Below are positions 56,530 through 64,000 of a stretch of 64,000 nucleotides of DNA, in pieces. The notes beneath the pieces were generated by a model. That model was not told the origin of the DNA and made no database searches. It saw only the letters and a list, made by a program, of their open reading frames with translations. Every line of letters begins with the position of its first letter. Position 1 is the first letter of the stretch. Source of the stretch: Sodalis sp. dw_96 (lineage in GTDB: Bacteria > Pseudomonadota > Gammaproteobacteria > Enterobacterales > Enterobacteriaceae); contig NZ_JAAVUT010000004.1 in NCBI RefSeq assembly GCF_018449575.1, positions 124,001-188,000 on the forward strand, in the 5' to 3' direction. The position numbers were made by a program, and so were the translations under genes.

Positions 56530-57579
56530 TTAATGAGTATGCCGATGATGGGAATCGGGGAAATGCGGGTGGGTATGCACTAACGGCGGATGGTAATGGG
56601 GATGCCGGTGTCGGCCGGACGACATCTCCGATGCGGGATGGGAATGCTGGTGATGCTCATCATGGCTGTGCTCATGGTCATGCAGCAATGCCTCATGGCC
56701 ATGTTCATGACGATGGCGTTCGGTAAGGTGCAGCCACAGGCCCAGCGCCATCAACATACCGGCGGCAATCATTCGGAAGGTGACGGGATCGCCCATGATG
56801 ATAGCCAGCAGCACACCGATAAACGGCGCCACGGAAAAATAGGCTCCGGTTCTCGCGGTACCGAGATGCCGCAGGGCAATGATAAATAACGTCAGACTGA
56901 CGCCGTAGGCCAGAAATCCTACTGTCAGCGCCACCAGGAGATAAGGCCAGGAAGGCAAGGTCATCCCCACCGCAAACGCCAGGCACAAATTCACCGCGCC
57001 GGCCACCAGGCCCTTGATGGCGGCAAGCCAGCCGGCATCGGTTAACGAGACTTTACGGGTCAGATTATTATCCATGGCCCAGGCAAAACAGGCGCCCATT
57101 ATTGCCAATACCGGCCATATACCGGCAAAATGCGCGCCGCCCGGCCAACTCAATACCAGTGTGCCGCCGATGATGGCAGCCATGCCCAGCGCAATACGCC
57201 CATCGACATTTTCCTTGAAGGCAAACCATGCCAGCAACGCGGTAAATACCCCTTCGGCGTTGAGCAGCAATGAGGCGCCGGAAGCGGGCATGGCGTTGAG
57301 CCCGGCCATCAGCAAGACCGGGGCGATGACGCCTCCCGCCGCGATGGCGCCGGCAAGCCACGGCAGGTCGCGGCGTGACGGCCTGGCCGGCGGTAAACGG
57401 CGCAGCCGGCGATAGAGAAACAATCCCAGCCCGGAGCCTAAATAAAGCAGTGCCGCCAGCAGCCAGGGATTGATACCGTTCAGTAAAATTTTCGCCACGG
57501 GTGTCCCTGCGCCAAACAGCAAGGCGGCGCCCAGTGCCGCGAGCACGCCGGGTTGACGCAATCCTTCTTTTACCTTCAT
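56530..57579 (-). CDS. EamA/DMT family transporter with His-rich C-terminal tail
   Basis: A 349-residue transporter with ten helices (start LAALGAALLFGAGTPVAKILL). After the last helix it carries a cytosolic tail of about 60 residues in which 23 are His (HDHEHSHDEHHQHSH and similar). Such tails commonly bind Ni, Co or Zn ions. ATG at 57579 follows GGAGCG. It reads toward the chemoreceptor genes and lies 150 nt downstream of arnF. Metal export is plausible but unproven. Confidence 0.87.
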   Translation of the reverse strand: MKVKEGLRQPGVLAALGAALLFGAGTPVAKILLNGINPWLLAALLYLGSGLGLFLYRRLRRLPPARPSRRDLPWLAGAIAAGGVIAPVLLMAGLNAMPASGASLLLNAEGVFTALLAWFAFKENVDGRIALGMAAIIGGTLVLSWPGGAHFAGIWPVLAIMGACFAWAMDNNLTRKVSLTDAGWLAAIKGLVAGAVNLCLAFAVGMTLPSWPYLLVALTVGFLAYGVSLTLFIIALRHLGTARTGAYFSVAPFIGVLLAIIMGDPVTFRMIAAGMLMALGLWLHLTERHRHEHGHEALLHDHEHSHDEHHQHSHPASEMSSGRHRHPHYHPPLVHTHPHFPDSHHRHTH

Positions 57580-57729
57580 TCGGGCGCTCCTGTCCGCAGA
57601 CAAAAACAAAGATGAATTTTACTCCATGACCCGGCTAAATAAGACAGCGGGCTACGGGTATAGTATGTTGAAGGCATTCACCTGCATAGAGGGCCTGATT
57701 GAGAATAGGGAAGATTGGCCGGAAGCGTG

Positions 57730-58119
57730 CTAATGGGAGGAGCGCTTGCCGTTGCTGTTTATCAGCCACACGCCAAATAAAATGCAGGCGACACCCAGAG
57801 TTTTCAGGAGGGTGGCCGATTCATTGAACCACGGCAGCAAAACAGCGGCGAAGTATACCAGCGCATAACTGATACTGATTAACGGATAGGCCGCGCTCAG
57901 CGGCAGATAGAGCAACGCATAAAACCAGCACAGCATGGATAAGGCATAGCCCAGAATGCCGCCGGCCACCGCCAGCAACGGCGTCCCGTACTGGGCAACC
58001 AGTCCCGGAGTAATGAGATTCAACGGCAGCAACGGGATTTGCGCCATACCCCATTTCATCAGCAATTGCGCCGCCGTCACTAACAAAACGCTGGCCGCCG
58101 CCCAGGCTAATCCTTTCAT
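57730..58119 (-). CDS. arnF: 4-amino-4-deoxy-L-arabinose-phosphoundecaprenol flippase subunit ArnF
   Basis: A 129-residue, four-helix EmrE-like protein that with ArnE flips undecaprenyl-phosphate-Ara4N to the periplasmic side. The start ([29 protein letters not shown]) and the helix block [18 protein letters not shown] are family-typical. It overlaps arnE by 4 nt (ATGA). Last gene of the operon. Confidence 0.93.
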   Translation of the reverse strand: MKGLAWAAASVLLVTAAQLLMKWGMAQIPLLPLNLITPGLVAQYGTPLLAVAGGILGYALSMLCWFYALLYLPLSAAYPLISISYALVYFAAVLLPWFNESATLLKTLGVACILFGVWLINSNGKRSSH

Positions 58120-58466
58120 ATATTCAGGCTCATTAATGCTATACCTAGTATAATGGATGCCACACCATACCAGTGGCGAAGGGTGATTCGCTCATGAAAA
58201 AACCAGTGGGCGCAGAGGGTAACCAGAACAAAGTTCAGACTGAGCATGGGATAAGCCTGGCTCAGCGGCAATCGTTGCAACACGTTCAGCCATACCGCCA
58301 TGGCTATAATCAACAGAAGCAGCGCCGCCCCCAGCCAAACCAGGGCCGTCCGACGACGATGTTCCGGCAGCCGGCGGCGCTGCCAGCGCAGAGCGGCCTG
58401 CTTTTGGCACAATTGACCGCCACAGGTCAGCAGGCTTGCCAGCAACACCATAAGATAACCGGTCAT
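58116..58466 (-). CDS. arnE: Ara4N-phosphoundecaprenol flippase subunit ArnE
   Basis: A 116-residue, four-helix partner of ArnF, with [17 protein letters not shown] and [19 protein letters not shown] chose the ATG at 58466, which overlaps the arnT stop in ATGA; an in-frame start at 58499 would run into arnT. Slightly longer than the E. coli protein (111 residues) owing to an Arg-rich cytosolic loop ([10 protein letters not shown]). Confidence 0.92.
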   Translation of the reverse strand: MTGYLMVLLASLLTCGGQLCQKQAALRWQRRRLPEHRRRTALVWLGAALLLLIIAMAVWLNVLQRLPLSQAYPMLSLNFVLVTLCAHWFFHERITLRHWYGVASIILGIALMSLNI

Positions 58467-60133
58467 GGCCGTTGCCGGTAAAAATACAATGCCAGCCAAT
58501 TTTGCCGCCGTACGGCGTCGGCGTCGGGGAGGTTGCGGATATAAGACTGATCGTCGTCCAGCCGCAGCAGCAAGGCGACATTGCCGTGCCGCCTGGCCTG
58601 CGACAACCAGTCGGGAAAATCCGCCTCGCTGACAAAATGTCCCTGTGCATCGGGATAAGCCAGTCCGTAACTCAATTCACCTTTGTCCCGGTATATTTCG
58701 ATATCGCTGCGCTTGAGTTCCCATGCCAGGGTGGTAGCCACACCTACGTTGTTGCTCAATAGGTAGCCGTCGTGATTCAACAGATCGGCGTTCGCCCGGA
58801 TAAAATGTTGCGGCTGTTTATTATTGACTGTATTTTGCGGAATAACATAGCCCACCAGTAATGCGAGCAGCAGCGGGCAGGCCGCGGCCCATGCAAAGCG
58901 TTGCCCGCCGCGACGGCCGGATAAAGCCGCGAACAATACCCAGCCGGCAAAGGCGATGACGCCGATAATAATTTTCGGCCACTCCTGCCGGTTATACAGT
59001 GAATGCGGTGATAACAGACCGAAACCCATGACAACCACTACCGCGATGCACAGCGCGCCGAAAACAATATTGATGGCAGCATTCAGCCGGAAAACGCCAT
59101 GGCGGAACGCCGCGGCGCAGTCAACGGCGTAAGCGGCCATCAGCAGCGCCAGTGGCGCCATACAGGATAAAATATAGGTCGGCAATTTCCCTTTGGCGAT
59201 GCTGAAAAACAGTAGCGGCATCACTACCCAGGACAGCAGGAAAAACAGCTCGGGCCGGGCACGGCGTTCAATCCAGCCCTTTCGCAGCGATCCCGGCAGC
59301 AGCGCCAGCCAGGGCAAGCTTCCGGCCATGATCACCGGTAAATAATACCAGAACGGCGCCCTGTGCTGCGCGTTTGCCTCGGCAAAACGCTTGATGTGCT
59401 CTACCCAGAAAAAATAGTGCCAAAAATCCGGTTCCCGGCGCGCAATGACCAGTGCCCAGGGCAGGCAAAGCAGCACCGCGGCAATCACCGCCGCCGGGCC
59501 ATAGATCAGCAGTTCCCGAAAACGGCGCTGCCGGATGGCTATGGGCAGCACGGCAATCACCGGTACCGCCAGCGCCAGGAACCCCTTGGTCATAACGCCC
59601 ATGGCGCAGGCCAATCCCAGCAAAACATACGCGGCCAATTTTTTTCCCGGACGCTCGCTACGCCATGCCAGGTAAAAACTGGCCATGGCCGCCGTCAGCC
59701 ACAGGGCGATCATCGGATCCAACACGTTATAGGTGCCGATGCCGAACACGAGTGTCATGGAAAGAAAAATCAACGCGGCAAGCCACGCCGTGCGGCGTTG
59801 CCGCCACATCATCATTGCCAGGGCAAAGACCAATAGCGCGGTAATGCCGCTGCTGAACGCCGCCCCGAAACGAACGGCGAAATTCGTGTCGCCGAACAGC
59901 CACTGGCTGATATTGTTAAACCAATATCCCGCCACCGGCTTTTCGAAATAACGCAGCCCGAGCAAATGCGGCACCACCCAGTCGCCGCGCTGCAACATCT
60001 CCCGGCTGATCTCGGCATAGCGGGTTTCATCGGGCTGCCATAACAAGCGGCCGTTCAGCGGCAGAAGATAAAGCAAAACAAAATAAAGGGCTACGCCGAA
60101 GCCGAGGGCGCGGGAGCTGTTCCACGGCTTCAT
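58463..60133 (-). CDS. arnT: Undecaprenyl phosphate-Ara4N:lipid A arabinosyltransferase ArnT
   Basis: A 556-residue GT83 enzyme with about 12-13 membrane segments that transfers Ara4N from undecaprenyl phosphate to lipid A phosphates at the periplasmic face, lowering polymyxin affinity. The N-terminal loop [16 protein letters not shown] holds the acidic catalytic residues (Asp and Glu), and KPVAGYW follows. Overlaps of 4 nt with arnD and arnE show one transcription unit. Confidence 0.94.
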   Translation of the reverse strand: MKPWNSSRALGFGVALYFVLLYLLPLNGRLLWQPDETRYAEISREMLQRGDWVVPHLLGLRYFEKPVAGYWFNNISQWLFGDTNFAVRFGAAFSSGITALLVFALAMMMWRQRRTAWLAALIFLSMTLVFGIGTYNVLDPMIALWLTAAMASFYLAWRSERPGKKLAAYVLLGLACAMGVMTKGFLALAVPVIAVLPIAIRQRRFRELLIYGPAAVIAAVLLCLPWALVIARREPDFWHYFFWVEHIKRFAEANAQHRAPFWYYLPVIMAGSLPWLALLPGSLRKGWIERRARPELFFLLSWVVMPLLFFSIAKGKLPTYILSCMAPLALLMAAYAVDCAAAFRHGVFRLNAAINIVFGALCIAVVVVMGFGLLSPHSLYNRQEWPKIIIGVIAFAGWVLFAALSGRRGGQRFAWAAACPLLLALLVGYVIPQNTVNNKQPQHFIRANADLLNHDGYLLSNNVGVATTLAWELKRSDIEIYRDKGELSYGLAYPDAQGHFVSEADFPDWLSQARRHGNVALLLRLDDDQSYIRNLPDADAVRRQNWLALYFYRQRP

Positions 60134-61035
60134 TGATTGTCACCCGCGGCGGCCTGACACCCCAGCCAGCCCTCCCGCCCCGGGAACGGCGCCCGAACCA
60201 CGCGCCCCAGCGGCAATGAGTCGATATCCGTCGGCAATAAGGCGCTCAAAGGACAAAAGCGAATGTCCTGTTGCTGTGCCCGTTGCAAAAACTGTTCAAA
60301 CATCATCGACTGCGACCGGCCTTCCACTTCGGTGTGGATGGTGTAAACCGCCGTGCCGGTGTCTTTGTTGATTAAATCGAGCATATAGTCGTTATAACCA
60401 TTCAACTGTATTTCACGCCCGATCACTTCATCGAAGGTCGGTAGCGTTACCGGGATCTGCACGGTACCGATACGATTATCCCCCAGCAGCGGCCTGAAGG
60501 GATGCGTTCCACGGCAGTCGCTGTTATAGCGGAAGCCAAATTGCTGTTTTGCCTCCAGCACCCGCCCATCGGCGCGCCATCCCGCCGCCGCGGAGCAGGT
60601 CACCGGCCGGCCGGTGACGGCCTGCAGCGCCTCCACGCCGAGCCGGATCTGTCGCTCCAGTTCGGTGACCGGCCAACGTCCCGCCTTCGCCTGCCAGCCT
60701 TGATGATCCCAGGCATGCAAACCTACTTCATGCCCGGCGTCGGCGGTTTGCGCCATGAGAGGACCCAGCGAGCGGGAGATATTCCTGCCCGGCCAGGCGG
60801 TACCGGCCAGCAAAATGTCCCAGCCATAGAGGGATGCCGCTTTGGAATGCAGCATTTTCAACAAAAACCGTGGATAGATCAGACGCCAAAGATGGCGGCC
60901 CATATTGTCCGGTCCGACGCTGAAAAAGAAGCTGGCGACGATATTATAGTGCTCAAAGAGTTCCAACAGACGCGGCACCCCGTCACGGGTGCCGCTGAAG
61001 GTATCCACGTCGACCCGCAATCCGACCCGTTTCAC
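60130..61035 (-). CDS. arnD: Undecaprenyl phosphate-alpha-4-formamido-arabinose deformylase ArnD
   Basis: A 301-residue polysaccharide-deacetylase-like enzyme that removes the formyl group from undecaprenyl-phosphate-Ara4FN. The metal site is visible in LRVDVDTF and [11 protein letters not shown], and the block [17 protein letters not shown] is family-specific. I chose the GTG at 61035, which overlaps the arnA stop as GTGA; an upstream TTG would be unusual. The 3' end overlaps arnT by 4 nt. Confidence 0.93.
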   Translation of the reverse strand: MKRVGLRVDVDTFSGTRDGVPRLLELFEHYNIVASFFFSVGPDNMGRHLWRLIYPRFLLKMLHSKAASLYGWDILLAGTAWPGRNISRSLGPLMAQTADAGHEVGLHAWDHQGWQAKAGRWPVTELERQIRLGVEALQAVTGRPVTCSAAAGWRADGRVLEAKQQFGFRYNSDCRGTHPFRPLLGDNRIGTVQIPVTLPTFDEVIGREIQLNGYNDYMLDLINKDTGTAVYTIHTEVEGRSQSMMFEQFLQRAQQQDIRFCPLSALLPTDIDSLPLGRVVRAPFPGREGWLGCQAAAGDNQ

Positions 61036-63017
61036 CCTGGATTTCCCGCACAAACGGTACTGCGCAGGAAGAAGTCCAGGGTATCGTCAACGGTCTGCTC
61101 CATGGCAATGGACGGCTGCCAGCTCAACAGCCGACGGGCATTTTCTATGCTGGGTTTACGATGCTCAACGTCCTGGTAGCCCTGGCCGTAATAGCTTTTG
61201 CTTTCAACATTTTTAAAACCGGCAAAAGGCGGAAAACGATCGCGCAACGGGTGGCGTTCAAAGCTGACCAGCAGCATTTCCGCCAGTTCACGGATACTGG
61301 CCTCGTTGGCGGGATTGCCGATATTCACAATCTGTCCGTCGCAGCGTCCGTCCCGGTTCTCAATAATGCGATAAAGGGCTTCTATCCCGTCGTTGATATC
61401 GGTGAAGCAGCGTTTTTGCTCTCCGCCGTCCACCAGCTTGATGGGCGAGCCTTCCACCAGGTTAAGAATCAGCTGGGTAATGGCCCGTGAACTGCCGATA
61501 CGGGCGGCATCAAGGTTATCCAGTCGCGGACCCATCCAGTTGAATGGACGAAAGAGGGTGAATTTCAAATTCTCTTTGGCGCCGTAAGCCCAAATCACCC
61601 GATCCAGCAATTGTTTGGAAACCGAGTAGATCCAGCGCTGTTTATTTATGGGTCCGACGATAAGACGAGAGCTGTCTTCGTTAAACTCCGGATCGTCGCA
61701 CATGCCGTACACTTCCGACGTTGAAGGAAAAATAATGCGCTTGTGATACTTTACGCAGTCACGAACGATTTTCAGGTTCTCTTCAAAATCCAGCTCAAAC
61801 ACCCGCAATGGGTTTCGGGTATATTCGATGGGCGTGGCGATAGCCACCAGCGGCAATACCACATCACATTTCTTGATATGGTATTCAACCCATTCGGAAT
61901 GAATACTGATATCCCCTTCAACAAAATGAAAGTGCGGGTTATCCAGGAAACGTTCAATGGCATCCGAACCGATATCCAGCCCGTAAATATCATAACGATC
62001 TTCCCGCAGCAGGCGTTCAGTAAGGTGGTTGCCGATAAAACCATTCACGCCGAGAATCAACACCCGGGTCCTGCGCCGCTGCGCCGTGGTGGGCTTGGCC
62101 GCCAGACGCACGCCGGCCATGATGCCCATCTCCTGGGCCAGGCGATTACCCTGCATATACAGGCCGGTCTCGTCCTGGCCGCTGAGGATAACCAGCGCGC
62201 CTTCGCCGCAGGCGATGGTGAGCGGTTCAACGCTAAGCACGGTGCCCGGCTGCTTGTTATGGGCCGTATCCGCTACCCGGGTGCGCCAGATAATCAGTTT
62301 TCGCTGGCCGAGATAACTGAAGGCCCCCGGGTAGGGTTCGGTCACCGCCCGTACCAGATTGGCGATTTCCCGCGCCGGCTTATGCCAGAAAATTTCGCCA
62401 TCCGCCGCGGTACGGCGGCCAAAATAGCTGGCTTCGGCTTCGTTTTGCGGGCTGCCTTTGATATTTCCCCCCTTGATCAGCGGCAGCAAATCATCCAGCA
62501 GGGGTTTTGCCGCCCCGCGCAGTTTTGCGTGCAGGCTCAAGGCGGTATCGTTCTCCTCGATGGACAGAATGGTCTGACCCACAATGTCACCGGCATCGGC
62601 CTTCTTCACCATACGGTGCAGTGTGATACCGGTCTGGGTTTCGCCATTAACCAACACCCAATTCACCGGCGCGCGTCCGCGGTAGCGCGGCAGCAGTGAA
62701 CCATGCAGGTTAAAGCCACCTTCGGCCGCCAGGGAGAGGATCTCCTCGCTCAGCATATGGCGATAGTAAAAAGAAAAGATAACGTCAGGCCGCAGCTTAC
62801 GGATATGCTCCACCCATAACGGATGATTTACGTCGTCCGGCGCATAAACCGGCAAATCCAAATCGGCCCCCAGCCGCGCGACGCTTGAGAAGAATTTATT
62901 CTCACCGGGTTCGTCGCTATGGGTAAACACCGCCTGCACGTCATATCCGGCGTCCACCAAGGCTTTTAATCCAATACAGCCGATATCATGGTAAGCAAAT
63001 ACAATAGCTTTCATCAT
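61032..63017 (-). CDS. arnA: Bifunctional UDP-Ara4N formyltransferase/UDP-glucuronate decarboxylase ArnA
   Basis: A 661-residue bifunctional enzyme. Residues 1-305 are the formyltransferase domain ([18 protein letters not shown], with 10-formyl-THF and the NLHG/HLPRYRG motif). Residues about 315-661 are the decarboxylase domain, an SDR with NAD motif [10 protein letters not shown] and the SxxK-type Ser-Tyr-Lys region around STSEVYG and YSVSKQLLD. The catalytic chain oxidises and decarboxylates UDP-GlcA and formylates UDP-Ara4N. Overlaps arnC and arnD by 4 nt or less. Confidence 0.95.
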   Translation of the reverse strand: MMKAIVFAYHDIGCIGLKALVDAGYDVQAVFTHSDEPGENKFFSSVARLGADLDLPVYAPDDVNHPLWVEHIRKLRPDVIFSFYYRHMLSEEILSLAAEGGFNLHGSLLPRYRGRAPVNWVLVNGETQTGITLHRMVKKADAGDIVGQTILSIEENDTALSLHAKLRGAAKPLLDDLLPLIKGGNIKGSPQNEAEASYFGRRTAADGEIFWHKPAREIANLVRAVTEPYPGAFSYLGQRKLIIWRTRVADTAHNKQPGTVLSVEPLTIACGEGALVILSGQDETGLYMQGNRLAQEMGIMAGVRLAAKPTTAQRRRTRVLILGVNGFIGNHLTERLLREDRYDIYGLDIGSDAIERFLDNPHFHFVEGDISIHSEWVEYHIKKCDVVLPLVAIATPIEYTRNPLRVFELDFEENLKIVRDCVKYHKRIIFPSTSEVYGMCDDPEFNEDSSRLIVGPINKQRWIYSVSKQLLDRVIWAYGAKENLKFTLFRPFNWMGPRLDNLDAARIGSSRAITQLILNLVEGSPIKLVDGGEQKRCFTDINDGIEALYRIIENRDGRCDGQIVNIGNPANEASIRELAEMLLVSFERHPLRDRFPPFAGFKNVESKSYYGQGYQDVEHRKPSIENARRLLSWQPSIAMEQTVDDTLDFFLRSTVCAGNPG

Positions 63018-63994
63018 TCATTTTCCTGAGTAGGCGAAGACGGCTGCCGGCCTATCACTTTTTGTACAAAATAACGGGGGCGCGCCCGGACATCGTTGTA
63101 GATACGGCCTATATACTCCCCCAATAGCCCCATGCCGACGAACTGAGCGCCAATAAAGGTAAATAGCACGGCGAAAAGGGTAAAAACGCCGTCCGCCGCC
63201 CATTTGGGGCCCAAGAGCAGCCGCATGGCGATTAAAATCACCGACAGGGTAAAACCGGAGACGGCAATCACGCTGCCAATCAGGCTTAATAACCGCAACG
63301 GCGTGGTGGTCAGGCAGGTGATCAGGTCATACATCAAATTGATCAGTTTCAAAAAGCTGTATTTGGAATCGCCGAATTCACGTTCGGCGTGGCTTACATT
63401 GATTTCAGTGGTCCGCCGGGCGAACGAGTTCGCCAGGATGGGGATAAAGGTGCTGCGTTCATGGCAATGCAGCATGGCTTCCACCACCTGACGCCGATAA
63501 GCGCGCAGCATACAGCCGTAATCTCCCATGGCTTTACCGGTAGAACGTTGAATCAACAGATTAATCATGCGCGAGGCGGATTTGCGGAACCAGGAATCCT
63601 GCCGGTTGGCGCGTACCGAGCCCACCACGTCATAGCCCTCTTCCGCTACGCTCACCAGGCGCGGTATCTCCTCCGGCGGGTTTTGCAGATCCGCGTCCAG
63701 GGTGATGACCAAATCGCCGGTCGCCTGGATAAAACCGGCCATAATGGCCGAGTGCTGGCCATAATTGCGATTCAGCAGCACGGCGATGATATCGCTGTCC
63801 GGCTGTTCCGCCGCCGCCGCCATAATATCGGCGGAATTATCGCTGCTGCCGTCGTCCACCAGAATAATTTCATAGGGCTGGCGCAATTGACGGCAAGCGG
63901 CGGTCGTCCGCTCAATCAGCACCGACAAACTCTCTTGCTCATTAAAAACCGGAATGACGACGGAAACTTTATTGATGGGTTCAACGCGAGGCAC
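63014..63994 (-). CDS. arnC: Undecaprenyl-phosphate 4-deoxy-4-formamido-L-arabinose transferase ArnC
   Basis: A GT2 enzyme with a cytosolic domain ([32 protein letters not shown]) and two C-terminal membrane helices that link UDP-Ara4FN to undecaprenyl phosphate. The visible frame starts at a GTG at 63994 with 326 codons; E. coli ArnC has 322. The true start could lie slightly beyond the window edge, so the 5' end is uncertain. arnB, the first gene in enterobacterial operons, would be off the right edge. Confidence 0.93.
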   Translation of the reverse strand: MPRVEPINKVSVVIPVFNEQESLSVLIERTTAACRQLRQPYEIILVDDGSSDNSADIMAAAAEQPDSDIIAVLLNRNYGQHSAIMAGFIQATGDLVITLDADLQNPPEEIPRLVSVAEEGYDVVGSVRANRQDSWFRKSASRMINLLIQRSTGKAMGDYGCMLRAYRRQVVEAMLHCHERSTFIPILANSFARRTTEINVSHAEREFGDSKYSFLKLINLMYDLITCLTTTPLRLLSLIGSVIAVSGFTLSVILIAMRLLLGPKWAADGVFTLFAVLFTFIGAQFVGMGLLGEYIGRIYNDVRARPRYFVQKVIGRQPSSPTQENE

Positions 63995-64000
63995 AGGGTG

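Overview
This window is a chromosomal segment from an enteric gamma-proteobacterium (order Enterobacterales). The left 10 kb reads proC - yggT - rdgB - hemW - yggN - trmB - mutY - yggX - mltC - speC - tRNA-Phe, and the right end is the arnCADTEF part of a polymyxin-resistance operon; both are enterobacterial. Compared with E. coli the left block lacks yggU, yggM, ansB, yggL and nupG. Together with intergenic repeats and several gene relics this suggests a Sodalis-, Pectobacterium- or Serratia-like relative rather than Escherichia; the genus is inference.

Layout. (1) 1-9.6 kb: conserved backbone for proline synthesis, nucleotide-pool cleaning, haem chaperoning, tRNA and DNA repair, peptidoglycan turnover and polyamine synthesis. 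(2) 10.2-11.5 kb: tRNA-Phe(GAA) followed at once by an integrase relic, a relic of a conjugative coupling protein (TraD type) and an intact DinJ/YafQ-like toxin-antitoxin pair, the remains of an integrative element at the tRNA. (3) 12-15.6 kb: an orphan gene, a two-component system and a divergent MXKDX-repeat secreted protein. (4) 15.6-30.9 kb: accessory region with many broken genes (SDR, GNAT, LysR, IS3 transposase, Nudix, alginate-export porin). It also holds two intact-looking modules: an alkylation-damage cluster made of two methyltransferase + 2OG-oxygenase pairs, and a TetR-controlled module (MATE pump, metallo-beta-lactamase-fold hydrolase, TetR, NmrA) whose two promoters carry nearly identical 25-bp operators. 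DsbA closes this part.

(5) 30.9-36.1 kb: a Gtr-type glycan-modification cassette that carries its own genes for a 3-acetamido-3,6-dideoxyhexose. (6) 36.2-43.8 kb: oxalate catabolism under a divergent LysR (OFA-type antiporter, oxalyl-CoA decarboxylase, two formyl-CoA transferases and a lone PAS protein between them). (7) 43.9-52.1 kb: AlkB, a MITE-like element, a GntR regulator, a glycosyltransferase, a cobalamin-type radical SAM enzyme coupled to a DMT exporter, a divergent GlxA/FtrA-type regulator and a 2-hydroxyacid dehydrogenase. (8) 52.2-55.7 kb: two chemoreceptors. (9) 56.5-64 kb: a His-tailed DMT transporter and arnF-E-T-D-A-C, read leftward with 4-nt overlaps at every joint.

Best candidates for something undescribed: the radical SAM/exporter pair (product unknown), the self-contained Gtr cassette with its own amino-sugar genes, the duplicated methyltransferase-oxygenase operon in which each half of the Ada copy has lost key residues, and the PAS protein inside the oxalate operon. 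All functions are read from protein sequence by eye; no database search was run.
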